16,489 nt of DNA from Clostridia bacterium (GTDB lineage: Bacteria > Bacillota > Clostridia > TANB77 > UBA1234): positions 1 through 16,489 of the forward strand of contig CAAFRB010000017.1 of NCBI GenBank assembly GCA_900765095.1, written 5' to 3'. The stretch's first letter is position 1. Every line of letters starts with the position of its first letter. Below, piece by piece: positions 7,157-14,892 of this stretch. The position numbers and the translations under genes were made by a program. The notes beneath the pieces are model-generated. The model saw nothing but the letters and a program-made list of their open reading frames with translations, ran no database searches and was not told where the DNA came from.

Positions 7157-8527
7157 ATGGCGAATATTTCTAAAAACGAGTATATTGCTTTAAGAAAAAA
7201 AGGTGAAAATTACATGACCTCACCTGTTCATGACGAAATGCTTCAAAAAAGATTAAAAGAGGCTGAAAATAATCTTATGCTTTTTCTTAGTCAACCTTTA
7301 GAAGATATCCAAGAATGGCAACTTAAAAGATTGAGTTATCTTGTTGATTATGCTTTTAATAATATTCCATTGTATAGAAAAAAATATTCTGAGGTGGGAT
7401 ATGTTCCAGGAAGCATAAAGACATGGAATGATTTTTATAAGTTACCATATCTTCATAAAGAAGAATTAATTGAAGGATTTCCAAATGAAATTGTTAAAGA
7501 CATTGAAGACTTTGTACTTTCGACTCGAAGCTCTGGTTCAAGTGGTAAATTTGTAACTATTGCTGTATCAGAGGAAGCGATATACAAAGACACATTACAA
7601 ACAATTAGACAGTTTAATATGCAGTCTGAAAGAAAGTATTGTGCCGAAGATACCATATTATACATATATACCTGCCCTTGGTGGGTAAATAATGTAGGTG
7701 GTAAATACAAGCAAGATTTTTTGCCAACGACAACTAAAGTTGAAGAAGCTGTAAAATATATTATGGATACAAAGCCAAAATATATTTCTACTTATCCAAC
7801 TTACCTTGAGAAAATCGCATCCACTGGAGTTAAACTCTCAAATTATGGAGTGGAGCTCGTGATTGTTCATTCTGAACAGTCAAATGCAAAGCAGAGACAA
7901 ATGCTTGCAGAATCACTTGATGTAAATGTTCTTGATGAATACAGCAGTGAAGAGTTAACAAGAATTGCATTAGAGTGCCCAAAACATCAATACCATTTAG
8001 AAGAAGATGCTTGCTTTATCGAGATTATAGATAAAAATGGCAAAAAACTTCCAGATGGTGAAATTGGAATTGTAGTAGGTACAAATTTGCTAAATACTGC
8101 AACTCCGATAATTCGTTATATACAAGGTGATCTTGCAAAGATTACGACACATGAAAAATGTGCTTGTGGAAATAACGGAAGAATAATAGAAGGTGTTAAA
8201 GGTCGTAACATGGACTCGGTTATAACTGATACTGGTGAAAGTATACCTGCATCATGTTTTATGGATATAGCGTATAACTGGTTTTTAGTTTATAATATCC
8301 CTGTTCATGGGCTAAAATATCAATTCGTACAAACTAAAATTGGAAAACTTGATCTTTATATAATTGAGGGAGAGTATTCCTTAGATATTCCTGCTATTAA
8401 AGAGAGCATTTATACTTTAGTACCACGTACCACAGAAGTTATTGTTCATAAGGTGAATCAATTACCATATGATCAAGGTACAAAGTACAGACCTGTCATT
8501 AGATTGGATAGTGTAAAGGGACTGTAA
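7157..8527 (+). CDS. PaaK-like adenylate-forming ligase (phenylacetate-CoA ligase family)
   Basis: ANL-superfamily enzyme that would activate a carboxylic acid as its acyl-adenylate and pass it to a thiol or amine acceptor. The 456 residues show the phosphate-binding loop STRSSGSSGKF (122-132), STYPTYL (211-217), the YSSEE adenine/Mg motif (262-266) and RYIQGDLAKI (320-329). The PaaK-type GRIIEGVKGRNMDSV (341-355) follows, and a candidate catalytic lysine lies in TKYRP (442-446). Cys274, His280, Cys335 and Cys337 match the structural zinc site seen in many PaaK relatives. ATG 7157 follows AGGAGG (7147-7152) at short spacing; ATG 7214 is a possible alternative start. The gene points into the biosynthetic operon and ends 133 bases before it, with composition between host and operon. 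The substrate is unknown; an amino or aryl acid is possible. Confidence 0.85.
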   Translation: MANISKNEYIALRKKGENYMTSPVHDEMLQKRLKEAENNLMLFLSQPLEDIQEWQLKRLSYLVDYAFNNIPLYRKKYSEVGYVPGSIKTWNDFYKLPYLHKEELIEGFPNEIVKDIEDFVLSTRSSGSSGKFVTIAVSEEAIYKDTLQTIRQFNMQSERKYCAEDTILYIYTCPWWVNNVGGKYKQDFLPTTTKVEEAVKYIMDTKPKYISTYPTYLEKIASTGVKLSNYGVELVIVHSEQSNAKQRQMLAESLDVNVLDEYSSEELTRIALECPKHQYHLEEDACFIEIIDKNGKKLPDGEIGIVVGTNLLNTATPIIRYIQGDLAKITTHEKCACGNNGRIIEGVKGRNMDSVITDTGESIPASCFMDIAYNWFLVYNIPVHGLKYQFVQTKIGKLDLYIIEGEYSLDIPAIKESIYTLVPRTTEVIVHKVNQLPYDQGTKYRPVIRLDSVKGL

Positions 8528-8555
8528 AAGCTAGAACCTTCAATTATAAAATCTT

Positions 8556-8585
8556 TTGACAAAAAGTGCACATTGAAAATAATAT
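8556..8585 (+). promoter_or_regulatory. Putative promoter of the six-gene biosynthetic operon
   Basis: A perfect TTGACA (8556-8561) is followed after 18 bases by TAATAT (8580-8585), a moderate -10. It lies in the 133-base gap between the ligase gene and the radical SAM gene, about 70 bases before that start codon. No regulator gene or clear operator accompanies it, so constitutive expression or read-through from the ligase gene are both possible. Confidence 0.5.
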
Positions 8586-8660
8586 ATAAGAATTATGCTA
8601 AAACCAATTGAAAGTAAAAAACTAAAACTGTCAAACAATACTTTGTTAGGAGGTAGTCAT

Positions 8661-9884
8661 ATGACTCATTTAGCTGAAATCAAAACAGTGGCTGAACGCA
8701 AGAAGTTCGAGAGGGCGCTTTCTCTTGTAGAGGGAAGAATCAAGGATATCCGTGCGGGCACACCTAATTTACCCTATGAAAAGACAAAACTTGCTGAAGT
8801 AGAGATTAACAAATTCTTCTACTCAGGAGAGACTGTCGACAGAGTTATGATCGTGCTTAGATCTAATGGATGTCAGCATTACAAGACCAACGGTGGTTGC
8901 TCCATGTGTGCTCATCTTAACGGCTCTCCACTTATGGAGAAAATTACGCACGAACACTATGTTGAGCAGTGGAATTCCGTACTCGATGGAAGCTTTAACG
9001 AAAGTACAGATGTAAGGTTTGATCTTAATGATTATCCTGTAGTCTGTGTTTACAACTTGGGAAGTCTGTTAAATCCAGAAGAGATTTCTTTCGAGACCAT
9101 TAAGTATATCTTCAGCACTCTTAATGAGTTTAAAGGTGTCAAAAAAGTTATCATAGAGTCTCGTGCGGAATACGTAACAGACGAAGTTCTAGAAGTAATA
9201 AGAAGTGTTTACGATGGCATTGTCGAAGTGGGCATTGGTGTAGAATCTACCAATTACTTGGTAAGAGAACTTTGCCACCACAAGGCAATCGATGATATGA
9301 AAATTATCTCAGATGCAGTCGAAAACCTTCACAAGTATGGTATGAAGGCTTTGGCCTATGTCAATTTCAAGCCTGTATTTCTTACCGAGTCTGAGGCCAT
9401 TGATGATGCTATTAAGACGTCATTAGATTGTTTCAGAACATTTTGCTTTGATGCGGTTTCTGTTGAGCCGACATCTCTGCAGGAAAATTCGCTTGCTAAC
9501 TTTATGTATGAGCTTGGCCTTTACAGAGTACCTTGGCTTTGGAGTCTTAGAGACATCATTCACGGTATCTATAACGAGTTGAGTGCTCAAAAATTGGATA
9601 TTCGTCTTGGTGGTTACTTTGATGAAGAAATTTTGAGTGGTTCTCAGGGAACAGGATTTGCAGAAAAAAACGAAATTTTTCCGCATATGACTTCAAGCAA
9701 TTGCAGTCATTGTACTAATGATTTTGTTGACGGAATTAAACAGTTTAATATGACGTACGATGTTAAGGATTTGGATAAAGTTAATCCTTGTCTTCATTGC
9801 TACGGATTGTGGGAAGCAACTAAGAAAGTGAAAGATTCTCGTACGATTATTCAGCGTATCGAAGATATTCTTGGAAGGATGTGA
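8661..9884 (+). CDS. Radical SAM enzyme, archaeosine-lyase-like (RaSEA/TIGR01210 type)
   Basis: A 407-residue [4Fe-4S] enzyme that would cleave S-adenosylmethionine to start radical chemistry. The cluster-binding cysteines have the unusual spacing C71-x8-C80-x2-C83 (NGCQHYKTNGGCSMCAHLNG), as in the Elp3-related RaSEA group rather than the common CX3CX2C. Further landmarks are VYNLGSLLNPEEI (130-142), IIESRAEYV (164-172) and EVGIGVEST (189-197). Four C-terminal cysteines, in CSHC (348-351) and CLHC (377-380), could hold zinc or a second cluster. The start is ATG 8661 with AGGAGG at 8648-8653; the upstream in-frame ATG 8595 has no ribosome binding site. In archaea the family helper cleaves a C-N bond of a lysine adduct on tRNA to form archaeosine. 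Its place next to PLP enzymes here suggests a small-molecule substrate; the reaction is unknown. It is the first gene of the operon and marks the change in codon use. Confidence 0.82.
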   Translation: MTHLAEIKTVAERKKFERALSLVEGRIKDIRAGTPNLPYEKTKLAEVEINKFFYSGETVDRVMIVLRSNGCQHYKTNGGCSMCAHLNGSPLMEKITHEHYVEQWNSVLDGSFNESTDVRFDLNDYPVVCVYNLGSLLNPEEISFETIKYIFSTLNEFKGVKKVIIESRAEYVTDEVLEVIRSVYDGIVEVGIGVESTNYLVRELCHHKAIDDMKIISDAVENLHKYGMKALAYVNFKPVFLTESEAIDDAIKTSLDCFRTFCFDAVSVEPTSLQENSLANFMYELGLYRVPWLWSLRDIIHGIYNELSAQKLDIRLGGYFDEEILSGSQGTGFAEKNEIFPHMTSSNCSHCTNDFVDGIKQFNMTYDVKDLDKVNPCLHCYGLWEATKKVKDSRTIIQRIEDILGRM

Positions 9885-9890
9885 TTATCT

Positions 9891-10988
9891 ATGAAAGTAA
9901 TCTGTGAGATTTGCGGAGCGACATTCGACTATCCAATCGAGCAGATGAATCATAGACATGAGGATGTTGAAATGGATCTTGTTCCACCTAACTTTTGGAA
10001 AATCAAGGATTACTCTTTAGAATTTGGAATTCATATTTTAGATTCTGGGGAGTTAGTCCTTCCAAAAGTTCGGATAAAGAGCAAGCATAGATCTGGTAAT
10101 ACGCCACTTATCCATTATGCTCCTAATGTCTTTTTAAAAGATGAATCGGTTAATCCGACTGGTAGTTTTAAAGATCGCGGTATGGAAAATTTAATGAATG
10201 AAATTCTTATGCATAACAAGAATACTGTATCAGTTGTGTCTTGTGGTAGTGGTGCGATATCTACTATTTTTTATGCAAAGGAATTTGGAATTAAGTCACT
10301 TGCCTTTGTTCATAAGGATGTGAATAAGTTCAGCTTGGATTTAATCTCCAGTGCTGATGAAGTTCATTATAGTGACACATTTATTAAGAGTTACGAAGAT
10401 TTCATGAAGTATTCACTTGAACATGAGGATGTATTCTGTGGGTTCCTTAACACTAATATCTCTTATATGCTCGGACTTAGATCTATGGCGTATGAAATTA
10501 TTCAAGATATGGATAGGGTACCTGATGCAGTAATCATTCCTTGTGGCAGTGGTATGGACATCGTGGCTCAAAACTTAGCGTTCAGAGAAATGTACGACGC
10601 AGGAGTTATACCGAAAATTCCTAAGATTGGAGTAGTTGAAGTCGTTGGAGGAAATCCTATTATGAAAGGTTTTGAAAGTGAAGTCGATAAGTTCTTATAC
10701 GTAATTGATGAACCGGTAGATTCAAAAACAATCCTCTCAAACGATACCTGCTTTAATTACAGGAAGATTTATAACATGGCAAAGCGTAACGAGGCATTTT
10801 TCATTTCTGTATGTGATGCACAAATCGATAGTTTTACATCTACACATCCAGAATTTGAAGCTCGCTACGACTACACATCTATTTCTGCTATGGTAGCATT
10901 GGAAGAATACACGAAGACGCATTGTGAAGATACGGTAGTAGCTGTAATCACGTGCAAAAATAGAAATGGAGGAATGTATTATGAGTGA
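9891..10988 (+). CDS. Threonine-synthase-like PLP-dependent enzyme (fold type II)
   Basis: A 365-residue enzyme related to threonine synthase, cysteate synthase and 2,3-diaminopropionate synthases, which do beta- or gamma-elimination/replacement on amino acids. The PLP lysine is Lys94 in NPTGSFKDRGM (88-98), and the phosphate-binding loop is PCGSGMD (217-223). The cofactor-ring loop reads SCGSGAIS (117-124). The Asn normally present in the SxGN motif of this fold is replaced by Ser, which may alter PLP handling. The N-terminus has one CEIC pair (C5, C8), like half of the zinc ribbon found on some relatives, but no second pair. It lies six bases after the radical SAM stop; the ribosome binding site (GGAAGG, 9873-9878) is distant, so coupled translation is likely. 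Its last eight bases overlap the aminotransferase gene. The substrate cannot be assigned. Confidence 0.82.
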   Translation: MKVICEICGATFDYPIEQMNHRHEDVEMDLVPPNFWKIKDYSLEFGIHILDSGELVLPKVRIKSKHRSGNTPLIHYAPNVFLKDESVNPTGSFKDRGMENLMNEILMHNKNTVSVVSCGSGAISTIFYAKEFGIKSLAFVHKDVNKFSLDLISSADEVHYSDTFIKSYEDFMKYSLEHEDVFCGFLNTNISYMLGLRSMAYEIIQDMDRVPDAVIIPCGSGMDIVAQNLAFREMYDAGVIPKIPKIGVVEVVGGNPIMKGFESEVDKFLYVIDEPVDSKTILSNDTCFNYRKIYNMAKRNEAFFISVCDAQIDSFTSTHPEFEARYDYTSISAMVALEEYTKTHCEDTVVAVITCKNRNGGMYYE

Positions 10989-12234
10989 TCATAAAGAGAA
11001 ACTCACTATGTCCGAGTATTTTGATATCGGACTTGCAAGACATGCTCTTCTGATGGATGCTTCGAACCTCGATTGGTGGGAGTTCCCTCTTTTTCCTAGT
11101 ATTAGGAGAGAGATTTACAGAACTCTTGAGGATCCAAACGAAGACATGGATTGGGGATATTCTTACCCTGGTGGAAAATCCTGTTTAAGGGAACTTATTG
11201 CTGTACACGAGAGTTTTATTGAGCGGGAAGAAATTAAACCCGAAGAAGTTATTGTTGGAGGCAATGGCACCACAGGGACACTCAACTTTATAGCACAGGT
11301 AATTTCACGTGAGTATAAGTTTGCACAAGACATCGAGTTCATTTATCCGGTACCTGCTTATGCAGGACTTATGAAAAGTATGACTTTCTACGGCATTGTG
11401 CCTAAGGTTGTGCTTATGAATAAGAATAACGGTTACAAGATGACACTTAAAGATGTTGAAGCAGCTTATACGGATAAAACCGTAGCGCTCCTTATTACTA
11501 ACCCTGCAAATCCGGCATGTTTGTTTATTGACGAAGACGAACTTGCAAAAATCATGGAGTTCTGTATCAAGAAGAACATCTATATCATTTATGATGCAAT
11601 TTTTGAAGAATCTCCTATGTATAATAACAAGAGAGTCGAAGTCTTTATGCTTACACACGACTATCCAAAGCTTATCAAGATTAAGGGATTTAGTAAAGAT
11701 ATTCCTCAACTTAGCGACTTACGTTGTGGTTGGACTATTTGCAAAGATCCTAAATTTATTGATTCGCTTTTGGAACTTGGCGAAGCAGTTAATTACTCCA
11801 ACTCTACTTTTCTTGAAGCGCTCGGCATTGTTGAGATGGATATGAGAGTAAAGGTAGATATGGGAGACACCTCTCCTGAAACCTTGGAGTATATCCGTGA
11901 GAAGAACGCATATCACGACAAGATTTTTAGCATTTTCCACGATGCATACGATTACCTTATGTCCCAAACGGATGTGGTTGAAGATGTGGTTTATCCGGAT
12001 GCGGGTAATATCATGTATATAACCTTTAAGGCAGAGGTATGCAACAAGTACGGTGTCTACACGTCACATGAAATGTTTGTGCACATTCTCGAAGAGGAGA
12101 ATATCCTGATAACTCCTGGACATGTCTTTGGTCTTCCTTTGGAGGATTTAGGATTTAGGGTTACTATTTCGAGGGGGCACGATCAGTTTATGAGTGGCTT
12201 AAAGCGCATCGTTGAATTGTTTAGGAGGGGATAA
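10981..12234 (+). CDS. Class I/II PLP-dependent aminotransferase
   Basis: Fold-type-I aminotransferase of 417 residues. Seen are the YSYPGG segment (60-65), cofactor loop GGNGTTGT (93-100), TNPANPA (173-179), the PLP-pyridine Asp205 in YDAIFEE, Schiff-base Lys239 in GFSKDI, Arg248 in LRCGW, and substrate-carboxylate Arg393 in GFRVTIS. It would move an amino group between an amino acid and a keto acid, or act as a racemase, lyase or decarboxylating relative of the class. ATG 10981 (MSDHKEK) is preferred, because the in-frame ATG 10966 lies before the ribosome binding site GGAGGAATG and would include it. It overlaps the preceding gene by eight bases and ends one base before the next start, which shows tight co-translation. 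The substrate is not identifiable by eye. Confidence 0.9.
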   Translation: MSDHKEKLTMSEYFDIGLARHALLMDASNLDWWEFPLFPSIRREIYRTLEDPNEDMDWGYSYPGGKSCLRELIAVHESFIEREEIKPEEVIVGGNGTTGTLNFIAQVISREYKFAQDIEFIYPVPAYAGLMKSMTFYGIVPKVVLMNKNNGYKMTLKDVEAAYTDKTVALLITNPANPACLFIDEDELAKIMEFCIKKNIYIIYDAIFEESPMYNNKRVEVFMLTHDYPKLIKIKGFSKDIPQLSDLRCGWTICKDPKFIDSLLELGEAVNYSNSTFLEALGIVEMDMRVKVDMGDTSPETLEYIREKNAYHDKIFSIFHDAYDYLMSQTDVVEDVVYPDAGNIMYITFKAEVCNKYGVYTSHEMFVHILEEENILITPGHVFGLPLEDLGFRVTISRGHDQFMSGLKRIVELFRRG

Positions 12235-12235
12235 G

Positions 12236-13117
12236 ATGAGCAATACTTTTCTTGGTTCTAAAAAGAATCTGGTATGCTCAGATTTCACCTTTATAGGAAT
12301 TAACTACTGTAGTGCAGACTACCTCGAGGGAGTAGAGCTGGCAGCAGATAAAGTGCGCAAACTGTCTGGCAGATATGCAAATGCTGACGGCTCTGCATAT
12401 CCTCTTAAGGTATATAGTCCTGAAGAAGGTTTCATTCTTTTGAGTACTGCTATTCAGGATTTGGGCGATATAACTGCAGCAAACCAAGATGAGCTTCGTA
12501 TGCAACTGAATAATACTCCATTTTCGAGTATTCCTATTTTTGTAGGAGGAGATCATTCGGTTACGTACGAACTCGTAAGGAGAGTCACCCACGGTATGGG
12601 AGACCGGAAAGTTGTTGTTGTTCAGTTCGATGCACACAGTGACTATATTGATGAATATGCTGAGTATCCGCATGGTTCTGTAATGAATGAGACACATAAG
12701 CTTGATACTGTTGAGAAGATTATTCACTTCGGTATCAGAGGGAATCTTAATTGCGGACCGGCAATCACAAATAGCAAGAACGATGGTAACATCGTAGTAC
12801 CTTATTATAAAATCAACAATTATATGAATGAGGTGCTTGATGCAATAAAAGACAAAGCAGTGTATATCACATTTGATACGGATTTTATGTGTCCAGTGTA
12901 TGCACCTGCTACAAATTGTCCAGAGCCTGGCGGACCAAATTACGAGGAGACTTTGCAGTATATGAAAAAGATTATCCAGTTTTCTGGCAATATCGTTGGA
13001 ATGGATTTTGTAGAGTACAATCCTCAGTGTGAGGGGTCAATCCTTACTGGTACTACAATCGTAAACTTGATCATGGAAGCTATGAACTATCACATGGTTA
13101 AAGCTACTACTTTTTAA
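12236..13117 (+). CDS. Arginase/agmatinase-family ureohydrolase
   Basis: A 293-residue di-manganese hydrolase of the ureohydrolase superfamily, which cleaves guanidino groups to amine plus urea, or other C-N bonds such as formamides. All six metal ligands are present: His107 in GGDHS, Asp132/His134/Asp136 in FDAHSDYID, and Asp214/Asp216 in FDTDF. His147 in PHGSV matches the proton-shuttle histidine region. The usual DxDxxDPxxAPGxGTPEPGG block reads DTDFMCPVYAPATNCPEPGG; the second-shell Asp before Pro is Cys219 and the glycine-rich turn is altered, pointing to an unusual substrate. ATG 12236 follows AGGAGG (12223-12228) inside the end of the aminotransferase gene. In antibiotic pathways such amidinohydrolases can unmask a guanidino-protected amine. 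That role is an inference here. Confidence 0.88.
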   Translation: MSNTFLGSKKNLVCSDFTFIGINYCSADYLEGVELAADKVRKLSGRYANADGSAYPLKVYSPEEGFILLSTAIQDLGDITAANQDELRMQLNNTPFSSIPIFVGGDHSVTYELVRRVTHGMGDRKVVVVQFDAHSDYIDEYAEYPHGSVMNETHKLDTVEKIIHFGIRGNLNCGPAITNSKNDGNIVVPYYKINNYMNEVLDAIKDKAVYITFDTDFMCPVYAPATNCPEPGGPNYEETLQYMKKIIQFSGNIVGMDFVEYNPQCEGSILTGTTIVNLIMEAMNYHMVKATTF

Positions 13118-13139
13118 CTAAAGGATAGGAGGAATTACT

Positions 13140-14813
13140 ATGTTAGATATAAATTTGAGTAATGTTACATTGAATTATGGCTTTAAAAACATCTTAGACG
13201 GTGTGTCTTTCCAGATTAACAGTGGTGACAAAGTTGCTATTGTTGGTGATAACGGAACTGGAAAAACTAGCATCTTTAATCTTATCTCTGGCAGGGAAAC
13301 CCCCACCAGTGGGACAGTTTCTAAGAGAAGAGATGCAACTGTCGGCTTCTTGAGGCAGATTGCTCCTGAGACACAGCCAGGTATTACGGTTCGTGATTTT
13401 TTGAAAACCGCATACGGAGATGTTGCTGAGATTCAGCGCAAGATGTGTGAACTCGAGAGTGCTATGGCAGATTCGAGTCTTACTCCGGAACAACTGGATA
13501 AGGTTATGGACTCATATAGCAAGATAACTGAGTATTTCTCGACCCACGGCGGTTACGAGATTGACTCTAACGTCGAAAAGATGGCAGGCAATCTTAAGAT
13601 CACTGAGCTTTTGAATCAGGAATACAATTCCTTGAGTGGCGGTCAGAAGACTATTGCATGTCTTGCACAGATGTTACTTCTTAATCCAGACATTCTTCTT
13701 CTTGATGAACCTACCAATCACTTAGACATTCCAACTCTTAGTTGGCTTGAAGGTTTTATCAAGGGATACAATGGTGTTGTTGTTCTCGTATCGCACGACA
13801 GATACTTCTTGGACAAGACAGTCAACAAAATTTTCGCAATTGCAGACGGCAAAATTAAAACCTATTTTGGCAACTACACGCAATATGTAGAAGCTTTGGC
13901 AGCAGAGCGTGAAGCTCAGGCTCAAGCGTATGTTACTCAGCAGAAGATGATTTCTGGTATGGAGGACACTATTCGCAAGAATAGAGCCTGGGGTGCACAG
14001 AGCTCCGAAAAAGCGTACAGAGTTGCTAAACAGCTTGAAAGGCGTATCGACGAAATGGAAAAGGTTGAAAGACCTAAGAACCAGAGGAATATTGCTTTGA
14101 ACTTCAATCAGGAAACTAGGTCTGGTAACGATGTTTTGACAATTGAGGATTTGTGCTTCGCTTATGAGAACAATATCATTTTCTGCGGTGCTAATATGAA
14201 TCTTGAATATCAGGACAGAGTTTGCTTGCTTGGAAAGAATGGCTGTGGTAAATCCACGCTTCTTAAAATCGTTTTAGGCGAGCTTCCAGTACAAGATGGT
14301 AAGATGGTTATTGGCAGTAATGTAAAAATCGGATACCTTCCGCAGCATGTTTCATTTGAAGATGAGAAGATTACTATCCTTCAGGAATTCCAAAAGCACT
14401 TTAAGGGCTCGCTTACACAGGCATATTCTAGTTTGGCAGCGTTTCACTTTTATGGTGAAGAGGTTCATAAGCGCTTGTCTTCGCTTTCTGGCGGAGAAAA
14501 GGTAAGGCTTAAGTTCGCTAAACTCGTTCAGAATGATGTGAACTTGATTATTCTTGATGAGCCTACGAACCATTTGGATGTGAGAAATCGTGAGATTCTT
14601 GAAGAGGCCTTGGCTAACTTTGGTGGTACTGTATTCTTTGTATCGCATGACAGATACTTTATTAACAAAGTGGCTACGAGGGTTGTGGAGCTTGCAGATG
14701 GTGAACTCATAAATTACCTTGGTAACTATGATTTCTACCACCAGCATGTAGCTTCTATTCCGCAGGATGAACCAAGTGAAGCAGGAACAAAAAAATTCCC
14801 TAAACGCAAGTAA
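13140..14813 (+). CDS. ABC-F family ATPase (putative ribosome-protection / self-resistance protein)
   Basis: A 557-residue soluble protein with two ABC ATPase domains and no membrane segments. Domain 1 has Walker A GDNGTGKTS (36-44), signature LSGGQK (165-170), Walker B LLLDEPTNHLD (186-196) and SHDRYF (218-223). A charged linker of about 85 residues (about 240-325) corresponds to the P-site tRNA-interaction motif. Domain 2 has GKNGCGKST (365-373), LSGGEK (449-454), ILDEPTNHLD (471-480) and SHDRYF (502-507). ABC-F proteins bind the ribosomal E site and dislodge drugs, or assist translation. Being the only non-metabolic gene in a tightly packed biosynthetic operon, it likely protects the producer from a product acting on the 50S subunit; a housekeeping role is the alternative. 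It starts 22 bases after the ureohydrolase behind AGGAGG (13127-13132). That gap leaves no room for a ribosome-stalling leader peptide. Confidence 0.93.
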   Translation: MLDINLSNVTLNYGFKNILDGVSFQINSGDKVAIVGDNGTGKTSIFNLISGRETPTSGTVSKRRDATVGFLRQIAPETQPGITVRDFLKTAYGDVAEIQRKMCELESAMADSSLTPEQLDKVMDSYSKITEYFSTHGGYEIDSNVEKMAGNLKITELLNQEYNSLSGGQKTIACLAQMLLLNPDILLLDEPTNHLDIPTLSWLEGFIKGYNGVVVLVSHDRYFLDKTVNKIFAIADGKIKTYFGNYTQYVEALAAEREAQAQAYVTQQKMISGMEDTIRKNRAWGAQSSEKAYRVAKQLERRIDEMEKVERPKNQRNIALNFNQETRSGNDVLTIEDLCFAYENNIIFCGANMNLEYQDRVCLLGKNGCGKSTLLKIVLGELPVQDGKMVIGSNVKIGYLPQHVSFEDEKITILQEFQKHFKGSLTQAYSSLAAFHFYGEEVHKRLSSLSGGEKVRLKFAKLVQNDVNLIILDEPTNHLDVRNREILEEALANFGGTVFFVSHDRYFINKVATRVVELADGELINYLGNYDFYHQHVASIPQDEPSEAGTKKFPKRK

Positions 14814-14824
14814 GTGAATGAACA

Positions 14825-14887
14825 GAGGGGTAGCTAAAGCTACTAGCCGAACCTACCCCTCGCTTTCTATTTGCAAGATAGGAGGTT
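14825..14887 (+). promoter_or_regulatory. Candidate RNA switch in the leader of the decarboxylase gene
   Basis: The 79-base gap after the ABC-F gene can fold in two competing ways. A strong stem GAGGGGTAG (14825-14833) with CTACCCCTC (14853-14861) sequesters the segment AACCTACC. Alternatively, GTAGC-TAAA-GCTAC (14830-14843) forms, freeing AACCTACC (14850-14857) to pair with the ribosome binding site GGAGGTT (14881-14887) through seven base pairs with one bulge. The first fold leaves translation on and the second off. There is no T-run, so it is not a terminator. The folding is by eye and regulation is hypothetical. Confidence 0.4.
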
Positions 14888-14892
14888 ATGTT

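Noticed and set aside
8595..8660. Upstream in-frame start giving the radical SAM protein 22 extra residues
   Set aside because: It has no ribosome binding site, while ATG 8661 sits seven bases behind a perfect AGGAGG and gives an N-terminus beginning right where the codon use changes.
11528..11845. Plus-strand 105-codon ORF inside the aminotransferase
   Set aside because: It overlaps the region with Asp205, Lys239 and Arg248 of a well-supported gene in another frame and shows no family features.
14825..14861. Internal terminator between the ABC-F and decarboxylase genes
   Set aside because: The stem is strong, but the downstream sequence CGCTTTCTATTTG is not a proper T-run, so a translational rather than transcriptional effect is more likely.
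14818..14892. Upstream in-frame start giving the decarboxylase 25 extra residues, or a separate leader peptide
   Set aside because: No ribosome binding site precedes ATG 14818, and the extension would translate through a 9-bp hairpin; ATG 14893 has an ideal ribosome binding site. A leader peptide cannot be formed because there is no stop before the main start in that frame.
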